DNA of 64,000 bases. Source: Zea mays. Lineage: Eukaryota; Streptophyta; Magnoliopsida; Poales; Poaceae. The DNA lies in the NCBI RefSeq assembly GCF_902167145.1, contig NC_050098.1:113312207-113376206 (forward strand), in the 5' to 3' direction. The stretch's first letter is position 1; the number at the start of each line of letters is the position of its first letter. This document shows positions 22,206 to 32,658 of this stretch, piece by piece. Both the position numbers and the translations under genes were made by a program. The notes below the pieces were generated by a model that worked only from the letters and a program-made list of their open reading frames with translations, did no database searches and had not been told where the DNA came from.

Positions 22206-23082
22206 GCTCGGGGCCCGCTTCCTTCGCGGAGAAGGATCCCTTTCGAAATATCCCCTTTCTCGGTCCCTGTAGCAAGAGAGAGAAAGGGGAAGGAGAAAAG
22301 GATACGAATTTAAACGATGTGGCACACCTTTTTTGATGTGGTCATCATGGCGGAGGTGAAACGTCGCCCGCTTCGCCTGCCAAAGGTGTCGCCAGCCCTG
22401 CCGCGAAGTTAATGCGACGGGACAGGTGGTTCGCGGGGCAGCCGTTGTGCGTGCGCGCCGTTCGAGGGACAGAACACGGGCGCGTCGTCTTCACGCCGTG
22501 GGAGAGGGCTCCCCTGTTGCTTCAGGAGAGGACATGAGTCTACAGACGATTTGACTGCTGCTTTCGCTCGCCTGCTGCCGCCATTACTGCCGGCCCACTT
22601 TTGGCTATATCGACCGTCGCGCCTCCTCCCGCGGCTGACTGACCCGTGACCGATGTGCTTGGTTGGCATTGTTGGGCCACGCGCAGGGTTGCCTCGAGTC
22701 GCGGCACCGGTTCCGCAGTCAAGAAGGCGCGGCATTGACGCAAATGGCGGTGCAGTTTTTTGCACGTAGTAACCGACACGCCGGTTACATGACGTGTGGG
22801 CCTGGGCCTCCATGCTGGATGCGTCAAAATCGAATGGGTGCGTCTCCGTGGTGCGGTTGCATGCCACCTGCATGGCGGTCCGCCCTTTCAACCATCGGTT
22901 TCGGCGAGGGTGGAGGAGTGCTTGTAACCGCGGGGCGGTTAAACGCTCTGCGCGCGGCGGTTTGGCTTCTTCTGTCCCGGGCCAGCTTGCATGACGCGTG
23001 GGACCCAGCCCCCGTGTCGTAGGGGGAGGACCCTGGGCACGTTAGTGAAGACTTAGCCCGCGACGCTTGAGGGAGAGCCGCC

Positions 23083-23093
23083 TTTAAAAAGGG
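23083..23093 (+). promoter_or_regulatory. Possible TATA box for an antisense transcript in element E
   Basis: TTTAAAAAGGG lies 23 bp before the first ATG of the + strand coding remnant. The position suggests an independent antisense promoter; weak on its own. Confidence 0.35.
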
Positions 23094-23115
23094 ATCGATC
23101 CCCCGAGCGGTAGCC

Positions 23116-24700
23116 ATGCCTTCGCACTCCCCTCATGCATCGCATCCTTCCACCTTCCGAGCCCCCGGATGGGGAGCGCCCGCGTTGCCTTCGTCTTGTC
23201 GTTGGAGGAGCACAACCTTACGGAGGTGGGCACCCTTCAGCCATCGCTCGGCTTCAAGGAGTTTCATTAGGCAGCCCGGCTGCATCCCCTCACCGATGGT
23301 CACCCAGGATGGTGACCACCAGTTCGATGGTGGGGAGAAGCAAGCCGGGCTGCGGCCTCTACCCCACCCTCAGCTTCAAGGATCTTCATCATCCTTGCTG
23401 GGGCGGGGGGCGAGTTGAGCCGGAGCTCTACCTCCCATATGGGCTGGCGGGCCACCTCTTCCTTCAGCATTCAGGGGAGTGGGCGCTCACCGGCCTAGCG
23501 GAGGGGGCGGACTTTGACAGTGCGGGGCCGGTCGGCCACAGGCGTCGTCAGCTCCAGCATGCATGGCTCGCTGGCTCAGCTGGCTCTAGCGCAGCTTCCG
23601 GTGCCACCTCCCACCGCTGGGGTGGAGTGTGGCTATCTGCCCACCGTACGGGCGGCTGTTGCGCCGTGCGCACCGGGGGACCGCCCAAGACGCCGCACGC
23701 CGCTAGGGCGGCGTTCGTGTTCTTGGGTTGTCTTGTCCTCACTCCGGCACTACGCCTCTACGCGGAGGTCGGTGCTTGCCTGTCCGGGAGGACTTGAGTG
23801 GGGATCTGCCAGTGGGCGGGTGGCTGCCTGTCGTCGGTGCTGAGGTGGTGGCAGATGAAGAAGGTTTCTCCGCCGACGAGACCGTCGGCGCCACCCACGG
23901 ACTGACCTCCGGCTCTTTGCCTTTGATAGCTTGTCCTCGCCCCTCGAGTGGGGACGCGAGCGAGGGCCTTGTCGCAGTAGCGTCTGCCCTGAGGTCATCG
24001 CTGTTGTTGTTTAGCCGCCCGAAGCGGAGGTCGTTGTCGCTGCTGCTGCAGTGGTCGGCGGCGAGCCACCCGGAGTTTGTCGTCCCGCAGGCCCTCCGGT
24101 GTGGAGGTTGTTCATACCCGCGGGAGTGGAACCGGAGTTCCGTTTGTAATGGCACCTTGAGTGCCGGTGTTTGTTCATTGTGGCTGTCAGGGCCTGAACA
24201 TCTAGGTATTTAAGTGTAATACCGTGTTTCTTCCTCATTTCGAGCACTAGGACTCGCCTGTTGGCTAGCTGAACCGCTTAACCAAGTGTGAGTTGCCCTG
24301 TGCGGAAGGTGACGAGTGAGGTATCCGTATCCCGGAGGCGTAGGAGTCCCTCGGCTCGGTCGGCCTTGCCACCCAAGGCTTCTCTTGCTCAGTTAAAGAA
24401 CCCTCGGCTGCTCTGCGATAAGCCGGAGCCGGAGGCAGCGGTGTTAGCGTGGACAGAGGCGGAGTCGGCTCGAGAAGAAGCTTCGTTGGCCCAGGAGCAC
24501 GTGGCCTCCTTGGTCGAGGAGGTGCGGCAGCGGCGGCTGGAGCTTGGCCAGGTCGTCCGCTAGCGGGACCAACCCCGGAGTCAGGCTGCCGAGGCCATGA
24601 GCCAGGCTGATGTCCTCGGGGGACAGCTGGCTGAGGCTACGGAGCGGCCGGTCGAGGTGTCTGCCCGGGCCGGGACCCTTACAGAGACCTTGGCTATGAT
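23116..24700 (+). pseudogene. Antisense gene remnant of element E, with coiled coil
   Basis: On the strand opposite to gag-pol, between the integrase tail and the 3' LTR, lie broken coding-like segments. 23116-23797 starts at an ATG after the TATA-like site and is Pro/Ser/Gly-rich in two frames. 24288-24563 continues past an amber stop (24561-24563) to about 24700. The last part is a predicted coiled coil (ESAREEASLAQEHVASLVEE, then AEAMSQADVLGGQLAEATE). The position and coiled-coil end match the antisense gene of element D. I cannot see a gypsy-type antisense domain in the first part. Frame assignments between 23800 and 24280 are uncertain. Confidence 0.45.
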
Positions 24701-25289
24701 GGCCCGAGCTTGGTGCTCGCCTCCTCCTTCGAGGTGGAGATCCTTCCGCCAGCGTCGCCGTCCGAGGCCGGGCCAGATTCCTTCGAAGGTGGAGACGATG
24801 CCGAAGGTGGTGCTGCTCCCTCTGCTGATGTCTGAACCTGCAGGGAGAGTTTGTCTGAAGTGTGCTTATGTTTTTTGTGGCCGTCGAGGCCCAAACATAC
24901 CATTGTCGTGTTGTAAAGCTGTGTTTCCTTTCCTCTTGTTTCAAGTATCAGGACTTTTCGTCGGTAGCAGAATCGTTTATCCGAGCGAGAGTTACTTTTC
25001 ACGGAAGGTGATGAGTGAGGTATCCGTATCTCGGAGGCGTAGGAGTCCCTCGGCTCGGTCGACCTTGCCGCTTACATGCACTCTTACTCATTCGTAGGAT
25101 TCTGTTATCGATATAGTCGAGAAGGCACGAAAATCGTTCTGGCAGAAAAGTTTTCGAGCGTTAAGACTTGTTCGGTCAGCAGAATCGCTTATCCGAGCGT
25201 GAGTTACTTATCGCAGAAGGTGATGAGTGAGGTATCCGTATCCCGGAGGCGTAGGAGTCCCTCGGCTCGATCGGCCTTACCGCTTATGT
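24304..25289. repeat. Three dispersed direct repeats in the 3' region of element E
   Basis: GAGGTATCCGTATC followed by CGGAGGCGTAGGAGTCCC and CGGCTCG occurs at about 24304-24370, 24961-25074 and 25175-25289. Copies 2 and 3 share a longer block that also includes AGAATCG(C/T)TTATCCGAGCG. Spacing is about 657 and 211 bp. Between 24700 and 25516 I see no gene, only these repeats. Confidence 0.8.
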
Positions 25290-25516
25290 CTACTCCGTCG
25301 TTTTCAGGATTCAGCTATCGAAGCAGTCGAAAAGCGCGAAAGATGTTCTGGCAGAAAGACTTTTTCCAAGGAAAATTTTTACGCAGAGGGGGTTCCCACC
25401 TTCTAGCCCCCGAGGGAGGGTCGGGCTTTGCCGAGGCAAGGCTGACCCTTCCTTGATGGTTAGGCTTTATTTGTGTATGTATAGAAAATAAGGTATATGA
25501 ACGAGTTGAAAACATC

Positions 25517-25858
25517 TTAAGGGTAAAAGCGACGTAGCTGTCGGATGTTCCAAGCGTTGTTGTAGACCTCGCCTTGATTGTTGCCCAGCTTGTATGTTCC
25601 AGGCTTCAAAATCTTGGCGATGATGAATGGCCCCTCCCAGGGAGGAGTAAGCTTGTGGCGCCCTCGGGCGTCTTGCCGCAGCCGAAGCACCAAGTCTCCC
25701 ACTTGGAGGTCTCGGGGCCGAACCCCTCGGGCGTGGTAGCGTCGCAGAGACTGCTGATATCGCGCCGAGTGTAGCAAGGCCACGCCCCGAGCTTCTTCCA
25801 GCTGGTCCAGCGAGTCTTCTCGACTGGTCTGGTTGCTTTTTTCTAGCATCTTGAGCGA
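25517..25858 (-). pseudogene. Integrase C-terminal tail of element E (Tat type)
   Basis: About 110 codons in the frame ending at 25517: REDSLDQLEEAR, YHARGVRPRDLQVGDLVLR, LTPPWEGPFIIAK (a GPY/F-like module), YNNAWNIRQLRRFYP. This is the end of a Tat integrase. The catalytic domain is absent because the sequence upstream jumps straight to the protease start at about 25858. The fragment is not in frame with gag. Confidence 0.85.
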
Positions 25859-28103
25859 TGATGTTGAGGTTGTTGCCTCCGTCCATGAGGACCTTGGTGA
25901 GCCTGACGTTGCCGATGACGGGGTCGACAACGAGCGGGTACTTTCCTGGGCTCGGCACGCGGTCGGGGTGGTCGCCTTGGTCGAAGGTGATTGGCTTGTC
26001 GGACCAGTCTAGGTAGACTGGCGCCGCCACCTTCACCGAGCAGACCTCCCGGCGCTCCTGCTTGCGGTGCCGAGCCGAGGCGTTCGCCACTCGCCCACCG
26101 TAGATCATGAAACAGTCGTGGACCTCGGGGAACTCCTCTGCCTTGTTGCCCTCCTTCTTGTCGTTGTTGTGGCCTCTGCCACCTTCTGTCGGGGGCCCGG
26201 CCTTATGGAAGTAGCGCCGAAGCATGACGCATTCCTCAAGGGTGTGCTTGACGGGACCCTGATGATAGGGGCACGACTCCTTGAGCATTTTGTCGAACAG
26301 GTTGGCCCCTCTTGGAGGCTTCCGAAGATTCCCGTGCTCGGCGACAGCGACAATATCTGTGTTGGTGGCGTTGCGTTTCGCTTGCGACTTCTTCTTGCCT
26401 TTCTTCTTCGTGCCGCGCTGGGCGGACGCCTCGGGGACGTCTTTCGACTGGCGTCCCTGAGGTTGCTTGTCCTTCCGGAAGATGGCCTCGACTGCCTCCT
26501 GACCAGAGGCAAATTGGTGGCGATGTCCATCAACTCGCTCGCCCTGGTAGGAGTCTTGCGACCCAGTTTGCTCACCAGGTCGCGATAAGTGGTGCCAGCG
26601 AGGAACGTGCTGATGACATTCGAGTCGGTGATGTTGGGCAGCTCGGTGCGCTGCTTCGAAAACCACCGGATGTAGTCCCGCAGGGATTCCCTGGCTGCTG
26701 GCGGCAGCTTCGGAGATCCCAGGAGTTCCCAGGGCGCACGTATGTGCCCTGGAAGTTTCCAGCAAAGGGTTTGACCAGATCGTCCCAGTTGGAAATCTGC
26801 GCAGGAGGCAGATGCTCCAGCCAGGCTCGGGCGGCGTCGGAGAGGAACAGGGGGAGGTTGCGGATGATGAGGTTGTCATCATCCATTCCACCTAGCTGGC
26901 AGGCCAGCCGGTAGTCCGCAAGCCACAGTTTCGGCCTTGTTTCCCCCGAGTACTTGGTGATGGTAGTCGAGGCTCGGAATCGGGTCGGGAACGACAGCCG
27001 TCGTATGGCCCGGCTGAAGGCTCACGGACTAGGTGGTTCGGCCGAGGGGCTCCGATCCTCCCCACTGTCGTAGCGTCCCCCACGCCTGGGGTGGTAGCCT
27101 CGGCGCACCTTTTCATCGAGCCCGCCTCGACGGTCGTGGCGGCGGTGCTCGTTGCCGAGGCGACCTGGGGCTGCAAGCGTCGCGTCCCGCGTGCGCCCGG
27201 TGTGGACCGAGGCTTCCCGCATGAATCGGGAAGTCGCGGCGCGATGCTCTGGGGGGTACCCTTGCCTTCGGGAGGCAGAGCTCTCGGCCCGTCGGACCGC
27301 GGCATCCTCCAGAAGATTCTTGAGTTCTCCCTGGATACGCCGCCCCTCGGTGGTGGATGGCTCCGGCATCGCTCAGAGTAGTGTTGCCGCTGCAGCCAGG
27401 TTCTGGCCGACTCCACTGGAAGTCGGGGGCAGCCTTGCCCTGGCATCGTCAGTGATACGACGCTGGATGTCCTGGGCCTGATAACGCGCTTCTCCGGCTA
27501 GTGCTCGCCTGCCCACTCCTGCCCGATGTTTTGCTGGAGTTGCACAAGTTGTCCTGCTTCCTCCTCGAGCTTGGCCTGCATCTCGCGAATTTGCTCGAGC
27601 TGTGTGTCCTGACCCCCCGCAGGGACTGGGACCACAGCTAGCTCCCGCAGGATGTCAACGCGAAGCGCAGGCCCAGGGGGATCATCGTCCTCCGGCATAC
27701 CAAGGTGGTTGCCTTCGTCATGACCCCCAGATCGACGTGGAAACATTCGCGACTTGGGCCACAACCTCCATCGTCAAGGCTGTGGCCATCATCGGAGCAA
27801 TCGGAGAGGCAGTAGTCACATGCGGTCATGAAGTCTCGCATGGCGCTAGGATTACCGAGCCCAGAGAAATCCCAACCAGAGTCGAGCTCGTCGTCTTCCT
27901 CAGAGCCCGGGGGCCCGTAGGTCGAGACGGCCGTCAGTCGGTCCCAGGTTGACCACATATGGTACCCCGGAAGGTTAGGATATGCCTTTCTGAAAGCGCT
28001 CACCGAAGTGGGATCGCTTGGTGGATCGAAGCTGAATCTAAAAGGCACAGGGTGGAAAACGGATGGTACCTCTCGATCGATGGACGGCGATGAAGTCGCG
28101 TCA
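25859..28103 (-). pseudogene. gag: gag (main part) and protease start of element E
   Basis: Read on the - strand from the edge of array F. PFRFSFDPPSDPTS and YHMWSTWDRLTAVSTYG (28048-27638) are followed by a shift near 27725. Next come EQIREMQAKLEEEAGQL, then LLEDAAVRRAESSASRR (27369-27022), then the gag core with WLEHLPPAQISNWDDL, FAGNFQGTYVRPGNSW and SKLGRKTPTRASELMDIA (26886-26105, with shifts). The nucleocapsid part has CPYHQGPVKHTLEEC, a CCHC-like site. It ends with PVYLDWSDKPITFDQ and the protease start LMDGGNNLNII. At least four frameshifts, so not translatable as one protein. Confidence 0.85.
28099..28103. repeat. Target-site duplication of array F (left copy, CGTCA)
   Basis: CGTCA precedes the first LTR. 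CGTCG at 44956-44960 follows the last LTR (4 of 5 bases match). No duplication is seen at the internal unit borders. Confidence 0.7.
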
Positions 28104-28804
28104 TGTAATACCTAATTTGTAAAGGTAATAAAAGAGGAGAAAAGTTATTTTCCAATATTTTATGTGTATGATTGAACCTACTTATCATCACATGTGAACA
28201 CCATATTCAAAATAATAATAATAATAATAATAATGGTTCATAAAAGACTTATCACAAAAAAATGTGCATCATGTCGGTTCTTTATTTTGTGTGCATTATG
28301 TGGCAATATAAAAGTAATGTGACAAGAAAATATTAAAGTCCAAAAAGGGAATTTAGAACCTAAAAGAAATTCTTGAATCTAGAAAAGAGAAGGAAATAAA
28401 TATTGTGAGGATAAAAATATGTAAATGAAAATATATTATTCCAACATTAGAGTGTGAATTTGTATAATGGACTCAAAGAATAAACTCACATTCAAATTCA
28501 AATTTGGATTCAAAACAATTAAAGAAAACAAAAAAAATAAAACATAAAGAAAAAGGGAAAAAGGAACCTTACTGGGCCGGCTTACCCGTTTTCGGCCTAG
28601 CTACGGACTGCTCCCGTGCGGCCCACGCTCCTCACCGCGCGCGGCGCTCTGTCAAACTGGCCACACTACTCTAATCACTGAGCGCGGGCGAAACGCTGGC
28701 GGGTGGGGCCCTTTCGTCAGGTCGTCGTCTTCCCCTGAGAAATCGCGGATGGAGCGGACCTGCCGGGATTCTCAGCACGGCCTGAGCTATATCCATGCCA
28801 GGGA

Positions 28805-28811
28805 TATAAAA
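28805..28811 (+). promoter_or_regulatory. LTR TATA box (array F, LTR 1)
   Basis: TATAAAA, 700 bp into the LTR. Conserved at 33355, 37895 and 42437 in the other copies. It leaves an R-U5 part of about 2.5 kb, unusually long. Confidence 0.65.
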
Positions 28812-30035
28812 CCCCACTCGGCTCGTCTCCTCTGCACTCCTCCTCCACCGTATTGCACCGCCATCTCAACTTCACCTGGGAATCGCTCGCGGACCTCGGC
28901 AAGGCGCAGACCACGAACTGCGAACGGCGCGCCACCGTGGGATCGGGCCTCTGCGTCAGCCGGAACATCAAGGTTTGCACCGACCCCTTCTCTGGAGTTG
29001 TTAGAAGGCAGTAGAAGTAGCGCCACGCAGAAACCTCGGCGTGTGCCCCCGGAATTTCACACCTGAGCACCGCCGGCCGCCCTAAATCGCGAAGCACCGT
29101 GGACCGGGGGTCTGCGTTGTGTGGCGATTGAAATTGAGGGGTGAAATAGGCTTGGGGCATCATCAATTTCGTGTGGGTCGTGCGAATTTGGGGTATGGCG
29201 CTTGGGAGGACCGGATTTCGCGGGCTCCGATGAACCGGTCGCCGTGCGGTGGCCTGCTCGCCGTGAGCCAGCGCTAAGGGTAGGAGAGATCCTTTGTGCC
29301 GTCCGATCCTAATGTGGCGGCCGGGATTAGATTTAGCGTACCGGTTGGTGTAGATTAGATCTATGTCGTTGAACAGAAATCGAGCGGGCAGAAATCGATC
29401 TGAAGATTTTAAATCTGGGGCGTCCATCTGTATCGTGCGGCCGGGGTTTCATGATAGTTTCGATCTAATCCGTGGCCTCGGTGGTGAATCCAACGGCTGA
29501 TCGCGGCCAATACCCCTTCGCGGGCGCTTTTGTTAAAGAACCCCCTGGTAATTAGAGAATCAACCCGCAGTCCAACTAGCAGTGCTTTGTGTCTTGGGAC
29601 CTTTTGCCTCGAGCCCCCTGCGCTTCCCAGGAATTGAGGCCTAGTCTAGGGTTGATTTAAAATTGAATAAATGAATTGAAAATAGAATTTTAATATGCAA
29701 ATAACCACTAGAACTTGATAAATTCATAGAAAATCCATTTTTAGTCCAAATTCAGCCATTTCACTTTCTAAATTTTTGTAATTTTATTCTCTAGCACTTA
29801 GTGTCTCTGTTTTATCATGACAACAGTAAGAAAATTAATCCCACACTTAATCCTATTTTAAACACATAAAACCTTTGAAAATTCATATCTTAAAATCTAT
29901 AACTCCAAAAATTATGATTTCTGTTCCTAGGATTTTATTTTATTGAGTAGAATATTTCTGTGTATTTTGTTCACATGTTTGGTGTGATGTTAATTTCTCT
30001 ATATACACTGTGCTTGTTTGTATTGTGGCGAGTAG

Positions 30036-31181
30036 AAGAGCCCGTGACCGAGGATCCTGGTGAGCAGCAGATTGAAGTAGCTGAGCAGGAGCTCATTGAA
30101 GGCAAGTTGTGCCCTTGATCACTTCTTTTTACCTACTCATGTTCTGATTAATCATAATGATCTGCATAGGTTAATTTTGATGGGACCCAATAGGTTGCCC
30201 TAGATTGTTTATCTCATTACCTTGTTTACCCCTGAAGCACTTGGGTAGTTTGCTATTGCTTTACATGGTTTTGGGATAATCATTTATCATATCTATGTTC
30301 CAATTATGTTGTTATTTTATTTATGTTCATGACAAGATCATTAAATGTTAATTGGAACATAGAGCTTAACTTGAGAAACACGTGCCACCACAAGGGTTTA
30401 ATGGGACGCCCTTGGCTGACTAATTAGGAAAGCTAGTGGAAGACTACCTTACCCGAAAGGGGCAAGGGCAGTAGGGGAGTGGTCAGTGTAGGGAGGTCCT
30501 TGGTTGATTTTGCTGCGATGGCGGTCAGACAAGAACCCTGCATTGGAGCTTCCTATAAACTGTAGCGGGTTTTCTGAAGCTAGTGGAACTTTGTAAAGGC
30601 CTCGTAGTGTTACCCTGCCTCGCCTCCTCGGTAGAGGTGTATGGGAAGTCGCGATCCCTTGGCAGACGGGTAACATGACTTGTGGGTAAAGGGTACAACC
30701 TCTGCAGAGTGTAAAACTGGTATACTAGCCGAGCTCACGGTCATGAGCAGCTCAGGACTCTCTGATGATTAATTTATGGAACTAAATTCAATTTGTCATA
30801 TGCATTGCATCGCAGGTGATGTTGTTACTTTTGTTCTACTACTTAATTGGGTTGGTATTTACTTATACTTAGTAACTGCTAATAAAATTTTGACCAACTT
30901 TAAAAGCAATGCTCAGCTCTAACCATCCTCTTTGGTAAGCCTTACACTTCACGTGAGCTCCCATCTTTGGCGAGTTCATGCACATTATTCCCCACAACTT
31001 ATTGAGCGATGAACGTATGTGAGCTCACTCTTGCTGTCTCACACCCCCCCCCCCCACAGGTCAAGAATATGTACCACAGGATGAGGCGCATGGAGGATGC
31101 TGTGATGAGTTCGTGAGTGGTCTAGGCCGTCGTCTCCCTGTCAACTTTGGGTTGCTGGACCGTTGTCTCCTTATAATGTAA
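30036..31181 (+). other. Putative spliced mini-gene in the LTR of array F (exons 2 and 3)
   Basis: Exon 2 (30036-30101, 66 nt) follows GAGTAG and ends GAAG before GCAAGT. It encodes an acidic peptide containing EEPVTEDPGEQQIEVAEQ. Exon 3 (31060-31181) follows a C-rich tract and CACAG; joined in phase 1 it stays open for 39 codons to a TAA. All four LTR copies keep the exon 2 size, both junctions and the open frame (34588-34653 with 35601-35722; 39125-39190 with 40143-40264; 43667-43732 with 44686-44807). A first exon with ATG could not be assigned with confidence. Equivalent exons occur in the LTRs of elements B and G. Prediction only. Confidence 0.38.
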
Positions 31182-31328
31182 TTATTTTGTATAGAACTTT
31201 TGTTATATAGTAAAGATGTGACATTCGATCTTGTGCCATGATTCATCATATGTGTGAGACTTGTTCCAGCACACCTGGTGATTATGTTTGCGCCCGGGTC
31301 TTGGTGCCCCTAAAACCCGGGTGTGACA

Positions 31329-32658
31329 GAAGTGGTATCAGAGGAATGTTGACTGTAGGATGAAACCTAAATAGAACTGGACAACCATTATCTACTTACA
31401 TTTGCTACTCTGATTCTTTTCTAAACTTCTCTTAATATTTTCTCATCTATTTTGCTTTACTTTGATTATTCTTACCTTTTCACTTCTAAAGACAAACTTG
31501 GATTTCACACTTTGAAATCTTGTGGTTAAAGTGACTTTTTGGAATAGGAGACCTACTCTTAGGAACAAAAATAAAACTATTTTTATAGATATCTATGAAT
31601 TTGAATGTTTTGTTCTTATGATACTTGTCTGATTTGGATCTTTGATTGAGTGTGATGAGTTGTGGAGTAATGTCCACAATTACATCTGCATACACATCTA
31701 GAAAAAAATGCTTATAAAAATAACTAGACAACCTAGATTATCCCCATTGGAACATATCTAGCGTAAAAGATTTATCTTATCCTAAAAGATCTCATTCTAA
31801 CCAATTCATCTTATCTTAAAAGATTCTCCCTGATCTTAATAGATCCATCTTATCTTGAAAAGATTTTATCTCATCCTAGTAGATCTAACTGACCTCAAAA
31901 GATTCTATCTTATCTTTATGGATCCATCTTATCCTAATAGGCATACTTATCCACCCTAGTTTAACACCCATGACCTAATGCAAATTAATTAGATCTTATC
32001 TAGTTAAACTAGTCATACCAATCTAATCTAGATCCCATCTAACCTAATATGATCTAATCTAAAGTGAGTTACATAAATAGGTTAGTTAATACTGGTGAAA
32101 TAGATTAGACCCAATAAACATGTTTTGGGCCTAAGTTAGTGCCTTAGATCAACTCAGCCATACACTCCCAAAAGGTTACATAATCCATCTATGCTAACCT
32201 ATCGATAAACAAGATTTTGTCCTACCCATATACCCTAGCTATCTTAACTATAGCTAGCTCCCTAGCTCGGATGGAGACACCAAGACCAAAAGAAACGAGG
32301 AGATCAACCTCGACAAGGAAGGATATAACGGCCAAAGCGAATCTCAAGATGAATCAAGACATAAACATTTTGGATAAAGTCTTTCCTTATTATACTCTTC
32401 CTTGCCATGACCTATACTGACCATAAGGGAATCTCATAGATGCCTAGACATACTATGTCCATATTTTCATAACCATCTCCTAACCAGTATTTTATTATTT
32501 TAGGAATAATAATAAGGTCCAATCGACCATATGTTTTGCTAATAAATTATGCATCATGCTGAGATTTTTGTTTGTGCATAGGTTTTGAGATAACATGGTT
32601 ATATACCCTTTTCTTACAAAATCTCGAGGACGAGATTATTTTTAAGGGGGGTAGGATT
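31329..32658 (+). mobile_element. Array F internal domain 1 (non-coding)
   Basis: GAAG and the primer-binding site TGGTATCAGAGG (31333-31344) follow the LTR. The polypurine tract AAGGGGGGTAGGA (32644-32656) precedes the next LTR. In between is AT-rich sequence without a significant ORF, including a block of short irregular repeats of the type AAAAGATT..ATCTTATCCTAATAGATCC (31765-31945). The sequence CTCGAGGACGAGATTATT before the tract matches the end of the internal region of Tekay-like elements. It cannot encode any replication protein. Confidence 0.9.

Larger units (their letters stand above)
21266..23082 (-). other. 3' non-coding region of element E with polypurine tract and repeats
   Basis: Directly inside the LTR the - strand reads GAGGCTCGAGGGCTAC, the polypurine tract. 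Similar blocks (GTAGCCCCCGAGGCCTC on the + strand) recur near 21395 and 21570. The stretch also holds a perfect hairpin (21363-21390) and a threefold tandem repeat (21989-22205). The small ORFs here are not supported by any recognisable domain. Confidence 0.6.
28104..31328 (+). repeat. Array F LTR 1
   Basis: 3225 bp from TGTAATACC to GGTGTGACA. AT-rich start with an (AAT) microsatellite (the longest of the four copies), GC-rich promoter block near 28560-29540 with TATA at 28805, AT-rich middle, and a final part with GTGAGCTCACTCTTGC and a long C run (31043-31055). Confidence 0.95.

Noticed and set aside
25467..26891. A 474-codon ORF on the - strand read as one gene
   Set aside because: It mixes true gag sequence in its middle with out-of-frame translation at both ends, and past the deletion junction it reads the integrase tail in the wrong frame.
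28749..29066. A + strand ORF of 105-175 codons starting MERTC in the array F LTRs
   Set aside because: Its ATG lies upstream of the TATA box, so the LTR transcript would not include it, and there is no recognisable domain.
28717..29427. A 236-codon ORF on the - strand in the LTR of array F, present in near-identical form in LTRs 2 and 4
   Set aside because: It lies in the GC-rich promoter block where stops are rare, is antisense to the LTR, spans the TATA box and is broken in LTR 3 by a one-base deletion. Its repetition only reflects the repeated LTR.
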